Notes under the pieces: generated by a model
Told to the model about the DNA's origin: nothing
Databases searched by the model: none
What the model saw: only the letters and a program-made list of their open reading frames with translations
DNA from: Oopsacas minuta
Taxonomy: Eukaryota > Porifera > Hexactinellida > Lyssacinosida > Leucopsacidae
NCBI GenBank assembly: GCA_024704765.1
Contig: JAKMXF010000221.1
Location: 620,001 to 684,000 of the forward strand
Reading direction: 5' to 3'
DNA length: 64,000 bases
Shown here: one piece after another, positions 42,407 through 51,379 of the stretch
Layout: the number at the start of each line of letters is the position of its first letter
Position numbering within the stretch: the stretch's first letter is position 1
Made by a program: the position numbers and the translations under genes

Positions 42407-44291
42407 ATGACATTTTTCTCTTCAAGAAGTACAATTTTTGTGCCGGGTAATTTAATTACAGAGCCAAAGGTGTGTGTAGATTGTAATGCGAGTAATGCTT
42501 GTTACTATAGTTACGCATATCGGGTCTACGTATGTATGGAATGTTCAAAAGTACATGATTTATATTTGGAGAAATATAGCGAGGAAACTCCAGTCATATA
42601 TCAGGACAGAGAATGTCAGTTAGTAGATATTGAAGGTTGTAAAGAAGATGACAACGGATCGTTGAATAAGGAATTGGAGTTATTTTTACCAGAATTCTAT
42701 CAGAAAACGGGTGTCAATACTCCTCTGGTTAGTTCCATATTGTGACACCTTTTTGAGGTGTGAATTAATGTGTTTTATTTAGGTAATAAGAAAAGAGTTT
42801 CTAATATCAAAATACAGTCATAAGTCCTTCACTTCATCAATAGGATTGGATACATTATTGCCTGATTCTAAAATTGGAATTTTATGGAAGAAAGGAAAGT
42901 CCAAAGGGACCCCTTGGCACCCCTGCTATGTCAGAGTGGACAAGCACTCCCGAACCCTTGAGTACTTCAGTCACAAATCCAATCGGTTACTCCCCAAGGC
43001 TACGATACCTCTCGAAGATATAAATTTATTTGTTGAACCAATGTACCGATTAACTGAGCCCCTGACCAATGACGGAGAATTTTATCTTCATATTATATGG
43101 ACAAAACACGCGCCAAATACATTTACCAAAATGTCACTTCTAAAAAAGAAAAATTCTGTTATCGAAATCAGGAATTTATATTTCAGACCGTCAACAGATT
43201 TTGATTTGTTTCAATGGTATTTCTCTATTTTGGCAGGTAAACATGAAATTGTGTCGCTCACACCCACGCGAAACAATAACACCTTGAAGCGTTGCTACAC
43301 TTTTGACACCAGACCAGATATCATCGGAGAGCGGGAGCAGTTTGGTCCAATTGTTTCTAGGAAGCGTCTTACTGATATCATTTCTGATGAAAATGAATTT
43401 ATACCTCAAAATAGAAAATCTGATTTGTACGATCTAGCCATAGACCCATTGGTATGTTCCCCTAATCCCCTAGTGTCTCCTCCTGATCCCAGGGAGGTAA
43501 AGACCCTCCCTGACCGCTTAAGGATGGCCATGACAGGTTCTTACTGCATGGATACAAGAGGTGACAATAGTTATGTCGAATCAGCTGTTCCCTCTAATCT
43601 GATTGCTCCAGATGAGGAAGTGGAAGGTGATTTTAAGACTAATGTAACCGATTTTGAATTATCAGGTAAATTCTATTCCTGCCACTCAGCTGGCACAACT
43701 AATCCCTTCTTGGAACCACCTGCGCCATCTTTGGATAATATATTCCAGAGTAAGTTGGATATTTGTCCCATTATTGATCCCCAGGGTGCAGGAATTGATA
43801 AGGACTCTTGGATTAATTGTTCTGTTAACTATGCTAATTATCCTTCAATTGATTCTTGTCCTCTTGACCTATCTGATACTGAGGTGGATCAATTCACGTT
43901 AACACCTTTATGTGACACATTACGACTAGACATACAGAGCAATAAGAAGTACTACCAGATGTCTGGCTGGTTACATAAAGTTGGCGACATGCAAGGTGAC
44001 AAGTGGCGGAGTAGATGGTTCACTTTATCGAATACTCTTGTCACATATTCCGACACTAATTTATCACCTTTCCCTAAGAACTATTTCTATCTTGGTTCCG
44101 ATTTCAAAGGGTATTATGTGGATACAAATTACCCGCGGTTCCATCTAATGCCCCCTCCCACTAGATTTGTATTCAGGATTGTAACACCTTCTAGAATTTA
44201 TCATATTTGTGCTCAGACAGAGGAGATTAGGAAGATATGGGTAGAAATTATTTCTAGAGTAATTGCCTTGTCCTTTGTGTTAAAATTATAA
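42407..44291 (+). CDS. ADAP-like protein, gene C (ArfGAP arginine finger lost)
   Basis: Two exons (42407-42727 and 42783-44291) flank a 55-bp intron and encode about 609 aa. The zinc finger is CVDCNASNACYYSYAYR ... CMECSKVHD: cysteines intact, arginine finger replaced by Asp. After the intron, VIRKEFLISKYSHKSF aligns with the PPDIRKEFITHKYVKETF of genes A and B. PH1 (GILWKKGKSKGTPWHPCYV) is followed by a 200-residue Ser/Pro/Asp-rich linker absent from A and B, then PH2 (GWLHKVGDMQGDKWRSRWFT). It is the oldest and most diverged of the three paralogues. The sequence predicts phosphoinositide binding without GAP activity. Confidence 0.85.
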
Positions 44292-44764
44292 TATTTATTT
44301 ATTCATTGTTTGTTTACTCTATTTACCAATTTATCACATTACAAACACATGCCATATTTGTGTCGGTAATAGATATATACATATTTTCACACCTATTACA
44401 CTGGTCAACAAACAATTTGTTGCCTAAGATGTTAGATCCGTTTCTATGTATATTGATCTCGGGGAATCTGAAAATAGCATCGGCTTACCCGAATTGACTC
44501 TATTTTTTGGGATAGCCAATGTTATATTTGGCGTGATAAGTATAACAATAGTGAAGATATACAACACATTAATAGTGTGATGGCGTTTCAGTGGTGACAT
44601 ATAATTATGCTTCCAAGTGTAAAATTTGTAATTTTTGAATGTAACTATTAACAGCAAAACCGACAATATGGAAGTACAATATTAACATTAAGGCTAATCC
44701 GAAGGAAATACTTTATTATTGACAAAACCATTAATTGGTTAAAAGTAATAATAAAAGAATAATA
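44292..44764. other. Intergenic, 3' of ADAP gene C
   Basis: AT-rich; contains a CATATTTTCACACCTATT (T-box-like) at about 44381. No gene was found. Confidence 0.4.
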
Positions 44765-44767
44765 AAA

Positions 44768-44829
<62 letters not shown>
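44765..44829. repeat. AAT/ATT microsatellite
   Basis: About 20 AAT units lie within the degenerate transposon-derived fragment. Confidence 0.95.
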
Positions 44830-45240
44830 TACTCTTCCTTAAGCTTTGTTGAATGTCCAATTGGAATAGATACATATTTATTTCCATTATGCAATACAAC
44901 GCACTTCAAGCTTCTCTTGGAATTATCAATGAATAGACGCCAATCTTCTGGTCTATATTGTGGTACTCCCATTTCCAGGAGAAGTCCTCCAATGCCATTG
45001 CAGAAGACGAGGCCTTCTTGTTGGCTAAAGTAATGAAGTAATTCTTCTTCTCTATGACGGTAATATGTTATCTTAGTTCCAGGGCTAAGAATATTCTTCT
45101 CTTTGAGCCTGGATGCCAAATTTCTGAACAGTCTTTAGACAGGCTGAGGTCCCTGATTAGATAATTGAGCTCTTCCTGATTGAATTGACCAAATAATGAA
45201 GAGCTGTCTTGGTCTCCAAGCTTTACCTCAAAGTAAGCAA
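44830..45240 (-). pseudogene. Degenerate transposable-element-derived ORF fragment
   Basis: Reading on the minus strand, QEELNYLIRDLSLSKDC is followed after a frame break by ASRLKEKNILSPGTKITYYR and YRPEDWRLFIDNSKRSLKCV, then GNKYVSIPIGHSTKLKEEY before the microsatellite. This is the N-terminal part of a repetitive, unnamed protein family that I recognise from many arthropod and other invertebrate genomes, usually hundreds of residues longer. At least one stop/frameshift lies near 45120, and the downstream part is missing. It is therefore a decayed mobile-element or repeat-domain fragment. Confidence 0.6.
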
Positions 45241-45595
45241 ATTATGCCTTTCGCACGAAGTCTGAGATACCTCTTCTTTGATCTTTCAATGTATATTCAC
45301 CACATATGTAACATTAGAACATTTTCTTCTTTGACGATTGCCATAGAGTTAGAATATGCTAGATACTTATAATTATAAAATATTGATTCTATTGAATATA
45401 CATTTGGAAAAGGTAAATAACAATATAAACATAAATGTGGACCAAAATCAAGAGCCAATCCAGCAAAGCCGATGTCATTTTCGAACTCGGCACAGCGAAC
45501 CTAGTCTAAATTCAATCTAAAATCTTAGGCAACAACAACAAAAATATATTTTCTTGTCCTGTGTTATTATTCCTCACTTATTAGAGTCTGAACAT

Positions 45596-46481
45596 ATGTC
45601 TTCTATTGAGAGTACAGAGGATACGCGTGATCCCATGTCCGTTTCTCTCCCTGACAACACTTCTGATCCTTTGGTATTTATTATTTGTTTGTAAATTGTA
45701 TAATTTTGTTAATTTGGTTTCCATAGTTACAATCAGATACAATTGGAATGGATATTATTCAAGAAAACACTGATAGTATTATTCCTCCAATCGGGACCCC
45801 CTTAGAGGACATAACACCTCCGGTAGACACCCCTCAGGGTGCTAATATGGACCCTAACCTCCCTCTAATAGATACTACAGGTATATATATCTTATGATAG
45901 TGTTATGTGATTAATTCGTTGTTGTTTACAGTTACTGCAGGTGATAAACCAGAGGTGTTAGAAGAGTTTAATGTAGAGAGTGTTCAAGAGGTACCAGAAG
46001 ATCAGAAGGAGGTTCCATGGGTGCAGGAGGGTATCAGGGCTCCCCCTCTATCTGATAAATTCTATAGTATAGCTCCTGAGTCAAAAGAAGAAATCAGTTA
46101 GTATAATTATTACCAATTATGAACCGGGGTGATTATTCATATTTTAACACCCTTGAACGTGTGACATAATCGTTGGTGACCCCTCAAGGGGAAGGGTATC
46201 ATTCAATGGGGCTATTATTCGAGGTGTTAGGTACAATTAATATTATTATTGTTTACTATTTAGTGTCAAGTGATGTTCTTAGAGAAGGTGTTACAAAACG
46301 TGTACCTATCCATGAGGGTGACAATGTCCCCCTCAAGGTGACCCCTATGGTATCATCTCCTCCCCCTGCCCCTGTTGTGCCCACCCAACATTCTCTACAA
46401 AGTATTTCTATTTTTATTTACCTGTTACTTCCTTTGTTTGTTGTTGTTTTTGTTATTTTAGTTTTGATGTCTTTTAACTGA
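45596..46481 (+). CDS. Four-exon, acidic/proline-rich, predicted tail-anchored membrane protein
   Basis: Exons 45596-45673, 45727-45880, 45932-46096 and 46264-46481 join with GT/AG junctions and consistent phases to about 204 aa. The body is acidic and Pro-rich (DITPPVDTPQGANMDPNLPL, EEFNVESVQEVPEDQKEVPW), with no recognisable domain, ending in a hydrophobic helix (ISIFIYLLLPLFVVVFVILV) plus a short LMSFN tail. A single C-terminal membrane segment without signal peptide suggests insertion via the tail-anchor (GET/TRC) pathway. No homologue comes to mind. The exon chain is my inference, but four consistent splices into one frame are unlikely by chance. Confidence 0.65.
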
Positions 46482-46680
46482 TATTTGTTTGTTTACTTGT
46501 TTACTTAATGATTTATTTTATGTTTGGAAATCACTAATAATTGTTTGTTTGTGTTTATTTGTAATATATATTACACGTGCTTATGAATTCTGGAATATTT
46601 GCGAGATATGGCGATTAAGGCATCGACCAATCAGATTTCGATATGATTAATTTTTAGCCCTTTGAGCTATTTTATTCGTT

Positions 46681-47754
46681 ATGACAGAACAACAGAAGTT
46701 CTATGAATCCTCGCTTCCTGATTGGTCAAGATATCTCTGGTCTCTATTCTACAAATCCTCTCCTGTTTTATTAAACCAATCAGAATGCAGGATGTTACAA
46801 GCTCTTGACAACAGATACACTTTATGGAATGTTAACATTGCGCCAAACACATTTATACACACTCTGCATATCAAACATTCCAGCGCGTATCCTAGCAACC
46901 GACCTCCCCTGTTAGTATTACATGGAATGGGGGCCGGGATTGGTCTGTTTGTGAAGAATCTTGACACCTTTTCAGAACACACAGATGTCTATGCTATCGA
47001 TATTTTAGGATTTGGAAGAAGTTCTAAACCTATTTTTAGTAACAAGCCTAATGAATTGATTGGTCAATTCGTTCAGTCAATAGAGGACTGGAGATCAGCT
47101 GTTGGTTTGAAACAGCTGATTCTATTGGGTCATAGTTTTGGCGGGTTTATAGCGACTAATTACGCGCTCAAATTTCCAGACAGGGTCGTGAAGCTAGTTC
47201 TAGCGGAACCATGGGGATTCCCGGCCCTAACAACAAGTAGAGGAAATAGGAATGCACGATATAAAGGTTTTAGATGTAGAGTATTCATTCTTCTGGTATC
47301 CATGGTTACCATATATCTTAAACTATTCCAACCTTTCTCTTTCATTCGATGGAGTTTTGGATTTGCTAAGTATTTGTTATTGTTTACAAGAAGTGATTTA
47401 ACTAAGTTGTTTATTGGTTGTGTTTACCCAGAAGAGCTTTGTAGTTATATTTACCATTTTAACTGTCAATACCCTTCTGGGGAGATGGCCTTCTCTAATT
47501 TACACATTCCATTCGGAAAGTGTAATTATTCACTGTTACCAGATAGAATATTACAAATTGATTCTGGAATTCCTATACATTTTCTTTATGGAACTGATTC
47601 TTGGATTAGTTCTAATAGTGGTTTCAGTTCCAAATACCTTTTGACTAATTCCGTTACTGTGGATATTATAGAAGGAGCTAGTCATCATATTTATGGTGAA
47701 AATACTGGAAAATTCAATTTGTTGGTTTGTGAGTATTTGAAACAAGTTTGTTGA
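46681..47754 (+). CDS. ABHD4/ABHD5-like alpha/beta hydrolase
   Basis: An intronless frame of 357 aa. The oxyanion-region motif LLVLHGMGAGIGLF is followed by DILGFGRSSKP and the nucleophile elbow LLGHSFGGFIA. A serine in GHSFG makes it ABHD4-like in chemistry; vertebrate ABHD5 has Asn at this position. The C-terminal histidine is in GASHHIYGE. In ABHD4/5 the H-x4-D acyltransferase motif reads HHVYAD; here the Asp is Glu (HHIYGE). Expected role: lysophospholipid or N-acylphospholipid hydrolysis at membranes or lipid droplets. The mid-section (RVFILLVSMVTIYLKLFQPF) is unusually hydrophobic and could be a membrane anchor. Confidence 0.88.
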   Translation: MTEQQKFYESSLPDWSRYLWSLFYKSSPVLLNQSECRMLQALDNRYTLWNVNIAPNTFIHTLHIKHSSAYPSNRPPLLVLHGMGAGIGLFVKNLDTFSEHTDVYAIDILGFGRSSKPIFSNKPNELIGQFVQSIEDWRSAVGLKQLILLGHSFGGFIATNYALKFPDRVVKLVLAEPWGFPALTTSRGNRNARYKGFRCRVFILLVSMVTIYLKLFQPFSFIRWSFGFAKYLLLFTRSDLTKLFIGCVYPEELCSYIYHFNCQYPSGEMAFSNLHIPFGKCNYSLLPDRILQIDSGIPIHFLYGTDSWISSNSGFSSKYLLTNSVTVDIIEGASHHIYGENTGKFNLLVCEYLKQVC

Positions 47755-47849
47755 TTTTATTTTGTTTGTTTGTTTGAGTATCGAATTTTTGAAATTTATA
47801 TAAATATATTCTTCTATCATTTGTATATTCCTATTAATTCGATTTATAT

Positions 47850-47930
47850 TCTCCCGCCTAGAATTTCAGATACCCCGCCTAAAATATAAATATCCCGCCT
47901 ATCTATCTATTAGCCCGCCTAAATATGAGA
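47850..47930. promoter_or_regulatory. Cluster of CCCGCCTA motifs
   Basis: CCCGCCTA or CCCGCCTAT appears four times in about 75 bp (CTCCCGCCTAGAATTTCAGA, ACCCCGCCTAAAATATAAAT, ATCCCGCCTATCTATC, AGCCCGCCTAAATATG). This E2F-like array lies between convergent genes, so its role is unclear; it could serve an antisense or distal function. Confidence 0.45.
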
Positions 47931-47989
47931 AATAAGCCAATCACATTAATCCTATCTATTCCGCACTTATAATACATAAAATCTTAAAA

Positions 47990-49462
47990 TTATGAATTGT
48001 TTTGGAAATATTTGTTTGGAACAAGAAAGTAGTCACTCTCTTTACATGTCTCGCTGTCATTTACCGGATACTGTAGAGGGAAATTAGTTGTTGCAGATAG
48101 ATATGGGTGCTCAAATACCTTGTGGTTGTCCCTAGATACGCCTTCGTTACTTTGCAATTCCAAATATTCACTTTCAACCTCGTTATCGTTTCGCAGTTCG
48201 TCTTGTTCCCTAATCACTACTTTGATACCAAGGTCCCTAGCTGCTGTTGGGTCTACCCTGTTGGCAGACACGTAAATCCCCCTGTCCTTAATCTTTGCCC
48301 TCTCTGAAGCGGGCGGAGGCTCTAGAGGAGGGACCTCGACTGACCCTAGAGGAGATTTAGTTTTCGGTTTGTACTTCGATCGAATCATTGATTTATACCA
48401 ATCATCCCTGATATCAGCACTCTTGATACAAATAGTGCATTGTACGATATTATTTGACCACAATTGTATCAAATTTTTGGACCTTCCTTCATCCTTTGGT
48501 ACAATCTCGTAGTCATCAAGCGAGTAAATTAGTTCCGATTGGTCATCAGCATAATTCCGGGATACATACATATTCTTACCAACAAGTGTGATATACATTT
48601 GAGTGTATTTCCCTGATTTAGACTTGAATTTTACGTGAGACGATCTGAGAGAGTTCGATAACAGAGTCGATTCGCCGGTTAAGTCCTCATTACTGAGTCT
48701 CAGTATGTCGCTACAAGATCCGGTGGGCTTCATCTTGGGGACATCTATGCTAAGATTGTCCTCTGAAGAGGACAGGGGTGAAATCTTACGGTTCAAAGGT
48801 TCAGGGGTCGGTAGCCAGTCCATGGGGTTGTTATTCAGGTTGATATCATAACTACGAGTTAGGGTGTCAGAATCTTTTGGTTCCAGACTGGTTTTAGTTG
48901 GTTCCAGACTAGTTTTATTTGGTTCCTGTTGTATGTTAGTGTTCTTAATTCTAGACATAGAGTTCAAATTAACACCTAACTCACAACAAGAATTGCTCAC
49001 TTTTAAGTCCTTTCTTTTCATCCCCGCCTCTTTGTGGACATTTCCCTGCGTGAGATTGTTCCTCGGCGGGAGAGTGGGGGGAAACCTAGAAGGAGCCCTA
49101 GGGGGCAATTCTTGTGGGACCGCTAAGTACTGTTCTGGGTCTTTTATCTGTATATCAGCTGATTTGACGGGAGCAATGACTGGCAATTCTTTTTTAACTA
49201 CTTTCGTAGATTCAATTTTAGAATTTCTCCTGACCCTCTCTAGCGTCTCTTCGAAATTCTTTTTTGAACATCCGACATGCTCTGACATTTGGCGCCTATT
49301 TTTGTTGTTGTCATCTTTTTGTTGTTTCCATTCCTCGATTAAGTTCTTTACAAGTGAAGATAAATATTTTTGTTCCTTATTGCTGTCTGGTATTGTGTTT
49401 ATGAATCTTAACACCTCTTCAAAGCAGGAAATAGTTTGTGTAACTAAGATATTGAATGACAT
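47990..49462 (-). CDS. PH-domain adaptor, AFAP-like
   Basis: An intronless frame of 490 aa. A helical N-terminus (CFEEVLRFINTIPDSNKEQK) is followed by proline-rich SH3-type ligands (PPRAPSRFPPTLPPRNN), Ser/Thr-rich linker, and one PH domain at about residues 270-365 (HVKFKSKSGKYTQMYITLVG to ADIRDDWYKSMI). After it comes a Pro-rich segment (VPPLEPPPASER) and possible phosphotyrosine sites (EYLELQ, DYFLVP). The N-terminal helix, PH and the PPPPAS stretch after it recall actin-filament-associated proteins (AFAP); SKAP-like adaptors are the alternative. No second PH or coiled coil is present. Predicted scaffold at cortical actin or receptor complexes. Family assignment is tentative. Confidence 0.6.
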   Translation of the reverse strand: MSFNILVTQTISCFEEVLRFINTIPDSNKEQKYLSSLVKNLIEEWKQQKDDNNKNRRQMSEHVGCSKKNFEETLERVRRNSKIESTKVVKKELPVIAPVKSADIQIKDPEQYLAVPQELPPRAPSRFPPTLPPRNNLTQGNVHKEAGMKRKDLKVSNSCCELGVNLNSMSRIKNTNIQQEPNKTSLEPTKTSLEPKDSDTLTRSYDINLNNNPMDWLPTPEPLNRKISPLSSSEDNLSIDVPKMKPTGSCSDILRLSNEDLTGESTLLSNSLRSSHVKFKSKSGKYTQMYITLVGKNMYVSRNYADDQSELIYSLDDYEIVPKDEGRSKNLIQLWSNNIVQCTICIKSADIRDDWYKSMIRSKYKPKTKSPLGSVEVPPLEPPPASERAKIKDRGIYVSANRVDPTAARDLGIKVVIREQDELRNDNEVESEYLELQSNEGVSRDNHKVFEHPYLSATTNFPLQYPVNDSETCKESDYFLVPNKYFQNNS

Positions 49463-50398
49463 TTTGCTGTATATATTCCTTTAGGAAAGTTATATATACT
49501 TCATGTACAGAGAAAATAGCTTACGAACACTTAGCAACAGTTGTGTATTACTGGAATTTGGATTATTTTAGTTGTATATTATTCATCACTATTTTGTGAT
49601 TCTAACCTTTTATCATATTTGGATTGAGGACAACTTATGGTACTATTGGTACTGGTCTTATTCATATTCTAATCGGTGCCATCTCCTTGGTAACCTGATC
49701 AGTTATTTGGTATTTGGATACATGTATACGTTACATAGATACGAGGAATGATTTAGGTTTAATCAATCAAATTACAGTTTAATAAAGGTGTTACAAGTGG
49801 ATACAGTCCCGTACTTGAATGTAACCAATAGAATACTCGGAATACTGTAATCTGATAAGTCAAGATATTTTGTGAGGTTGTAGCATATTTCAATATTTTG
49901 TATATATAATCTTACATTCCATTTGGTTGCTATAATCTCCATATTAAAGTTATTAGAATATTATCAATAAACAGCTGATATTTCTGATCACTCAATTTCC
50001 ACAAATTCATTTTGTAATAATAACTTTTCACTGAAATATTTATAAATTCTTTGTTGTATTTATTCCTTTGTTTTTGTTTATTTCACTGTTTGAATCATCT
50101 AACACATCATTGTAGGCGCCATATGTAGCTATTGATTTCATTGGTTGAGAATACTCAATACTTACATATTCACATGAATGCAATGGGTCCTCTTTAATTG
50201 TTCCCTTCTGACCCATTGCCCTCTGTATCTAATAAATGGTATCCATCCGCGGACCAATACTGGGCGCTATTTACAGGTGCCAACAATGTACACTGTCTCT
50301 TCCACTATTAGAATTCCATCTCCCAATACTGTTGTTAGGCAAGATATAACAAATATGTGTTTATTATTTTGATTCCATAAATAAAATACAATAACAAT
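49463..50398. other. Intergenic with repeat modules
   Basis: It includes the AATCAATCAAATTACAGTTTAA plus AATAAAGGTGTTACA module (about 49760) shared with introns elsewhere. A 64-codon frame at 50178-50372 (+) has no recognisable domain and is not annotated as a gene. Confidence 0.45.
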
Positions 50399-51379
50399 CT
50401 ATTCAGAAGAATCATTAGTGATTTCTCCATCTCCTGAATATTGTATAATCATAGAATCATGCCACACGTCTATGTCACCTTCTAACCGACACTTCCATTT
50501 TCCTCTGCTCTTACAGACGCTATAAATAGAATAATATTAATCACATTTTCACACCTTTTGATATATTTCAGTAACCTCACACCTCGGGCAATTTTCTGGC
50601 CAAATTCTGTCAGGTCTGTAGGAGATGGCGACACAATTTTCACACCTCAACACCCTCGATAATCCCAATTTTTCTAACACAAAAGTATTTTGAGAAAGCA
50701 TTCGTGAAATCAATTTACTAATTATAGACTGAAAGCAGATTTTGATTGGTCAGGAAATGTTTCGTTTGTGATTATTAATAAAATAAATTTGTAATATTTA
50801 TTCAATTTTTAGAATTTATGTAACAACTCAGCTCCGTCTGCTTTCAGTTCCGATTAGGTTTCAAGTTTTCTAAGCATTTTGTTACAATGGAATGCTTAGG
50901 AAATATGGCGCCTATTCAACTAGCCAATCTATTTTATTTCTGCAAGTCAGTTAGCGACAAACTTATTATCCATGGTTTCTATCTAATTACTATATTTGTT
51001 ATTATCCATAGTCCATTAATACAATAACTTACCATAATGTGTTATCCTCAGTTCTATATGAAGTACCGTAACTAGCTATTTGTGTATCAGCTGATCTTCC
51101 TAATAGGTTATAGTAACATCCATTCTCTAAACAACAAACAATTTTAATATAACAAATAACAAATATTCTCTTATTTTTGGACTTACCTATTGGTCTGCAG
51201 TAACCAGGAAGTTGGTGTGTGTCTCCTGGGTTCCTCACACATGCTAGTCCAACTTCACACCTTCCATATTGCCCCCACACCCCCCCACATATCTCTGTAT
51301 TCTGTTTGGAACATATTTTGCAACAACCACACACATCAAGATAGAATGAACCCACACATTCCTGATTTTGACAATTTTC
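50399..51379 (-). CDS. IGFBP-domain secreted protein with C-terminal CxC module (5' exon missing)
   Basis: Three exons (51379-51187, 51126-51033 and 50519-50399) join in frame. The first has the IGFBP-type cysteine pattern: DVCGCCKICSKQNTEICGGV and YGRCEVGLACVRNPGD to GYCRPIG. The last two add a small module with ENGCYYNLLGRS, NTLWCVCKSRGKWKCRLEGD, whose CxCxxxGxWxC spacing resembles a fibronectin type I or VWC-like finger. The chain ends in an acidic EITNDSSE. A signal-peptide exon upstream was not found, so the N-terminus is open. The layout (IGFBP then VWC-like) is reminiscent of CCN proteins but lacks TSP1 and cystine-knot domains. Extracellular role inferred. Confidence 0.75.

Noticed and set aside
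50178-50372. 64-codon frame (+) upstream of the IGFBP-type gene
   Set aside because: Another frame of the same DNA also looks protein-like; neither has a domain or splice support.
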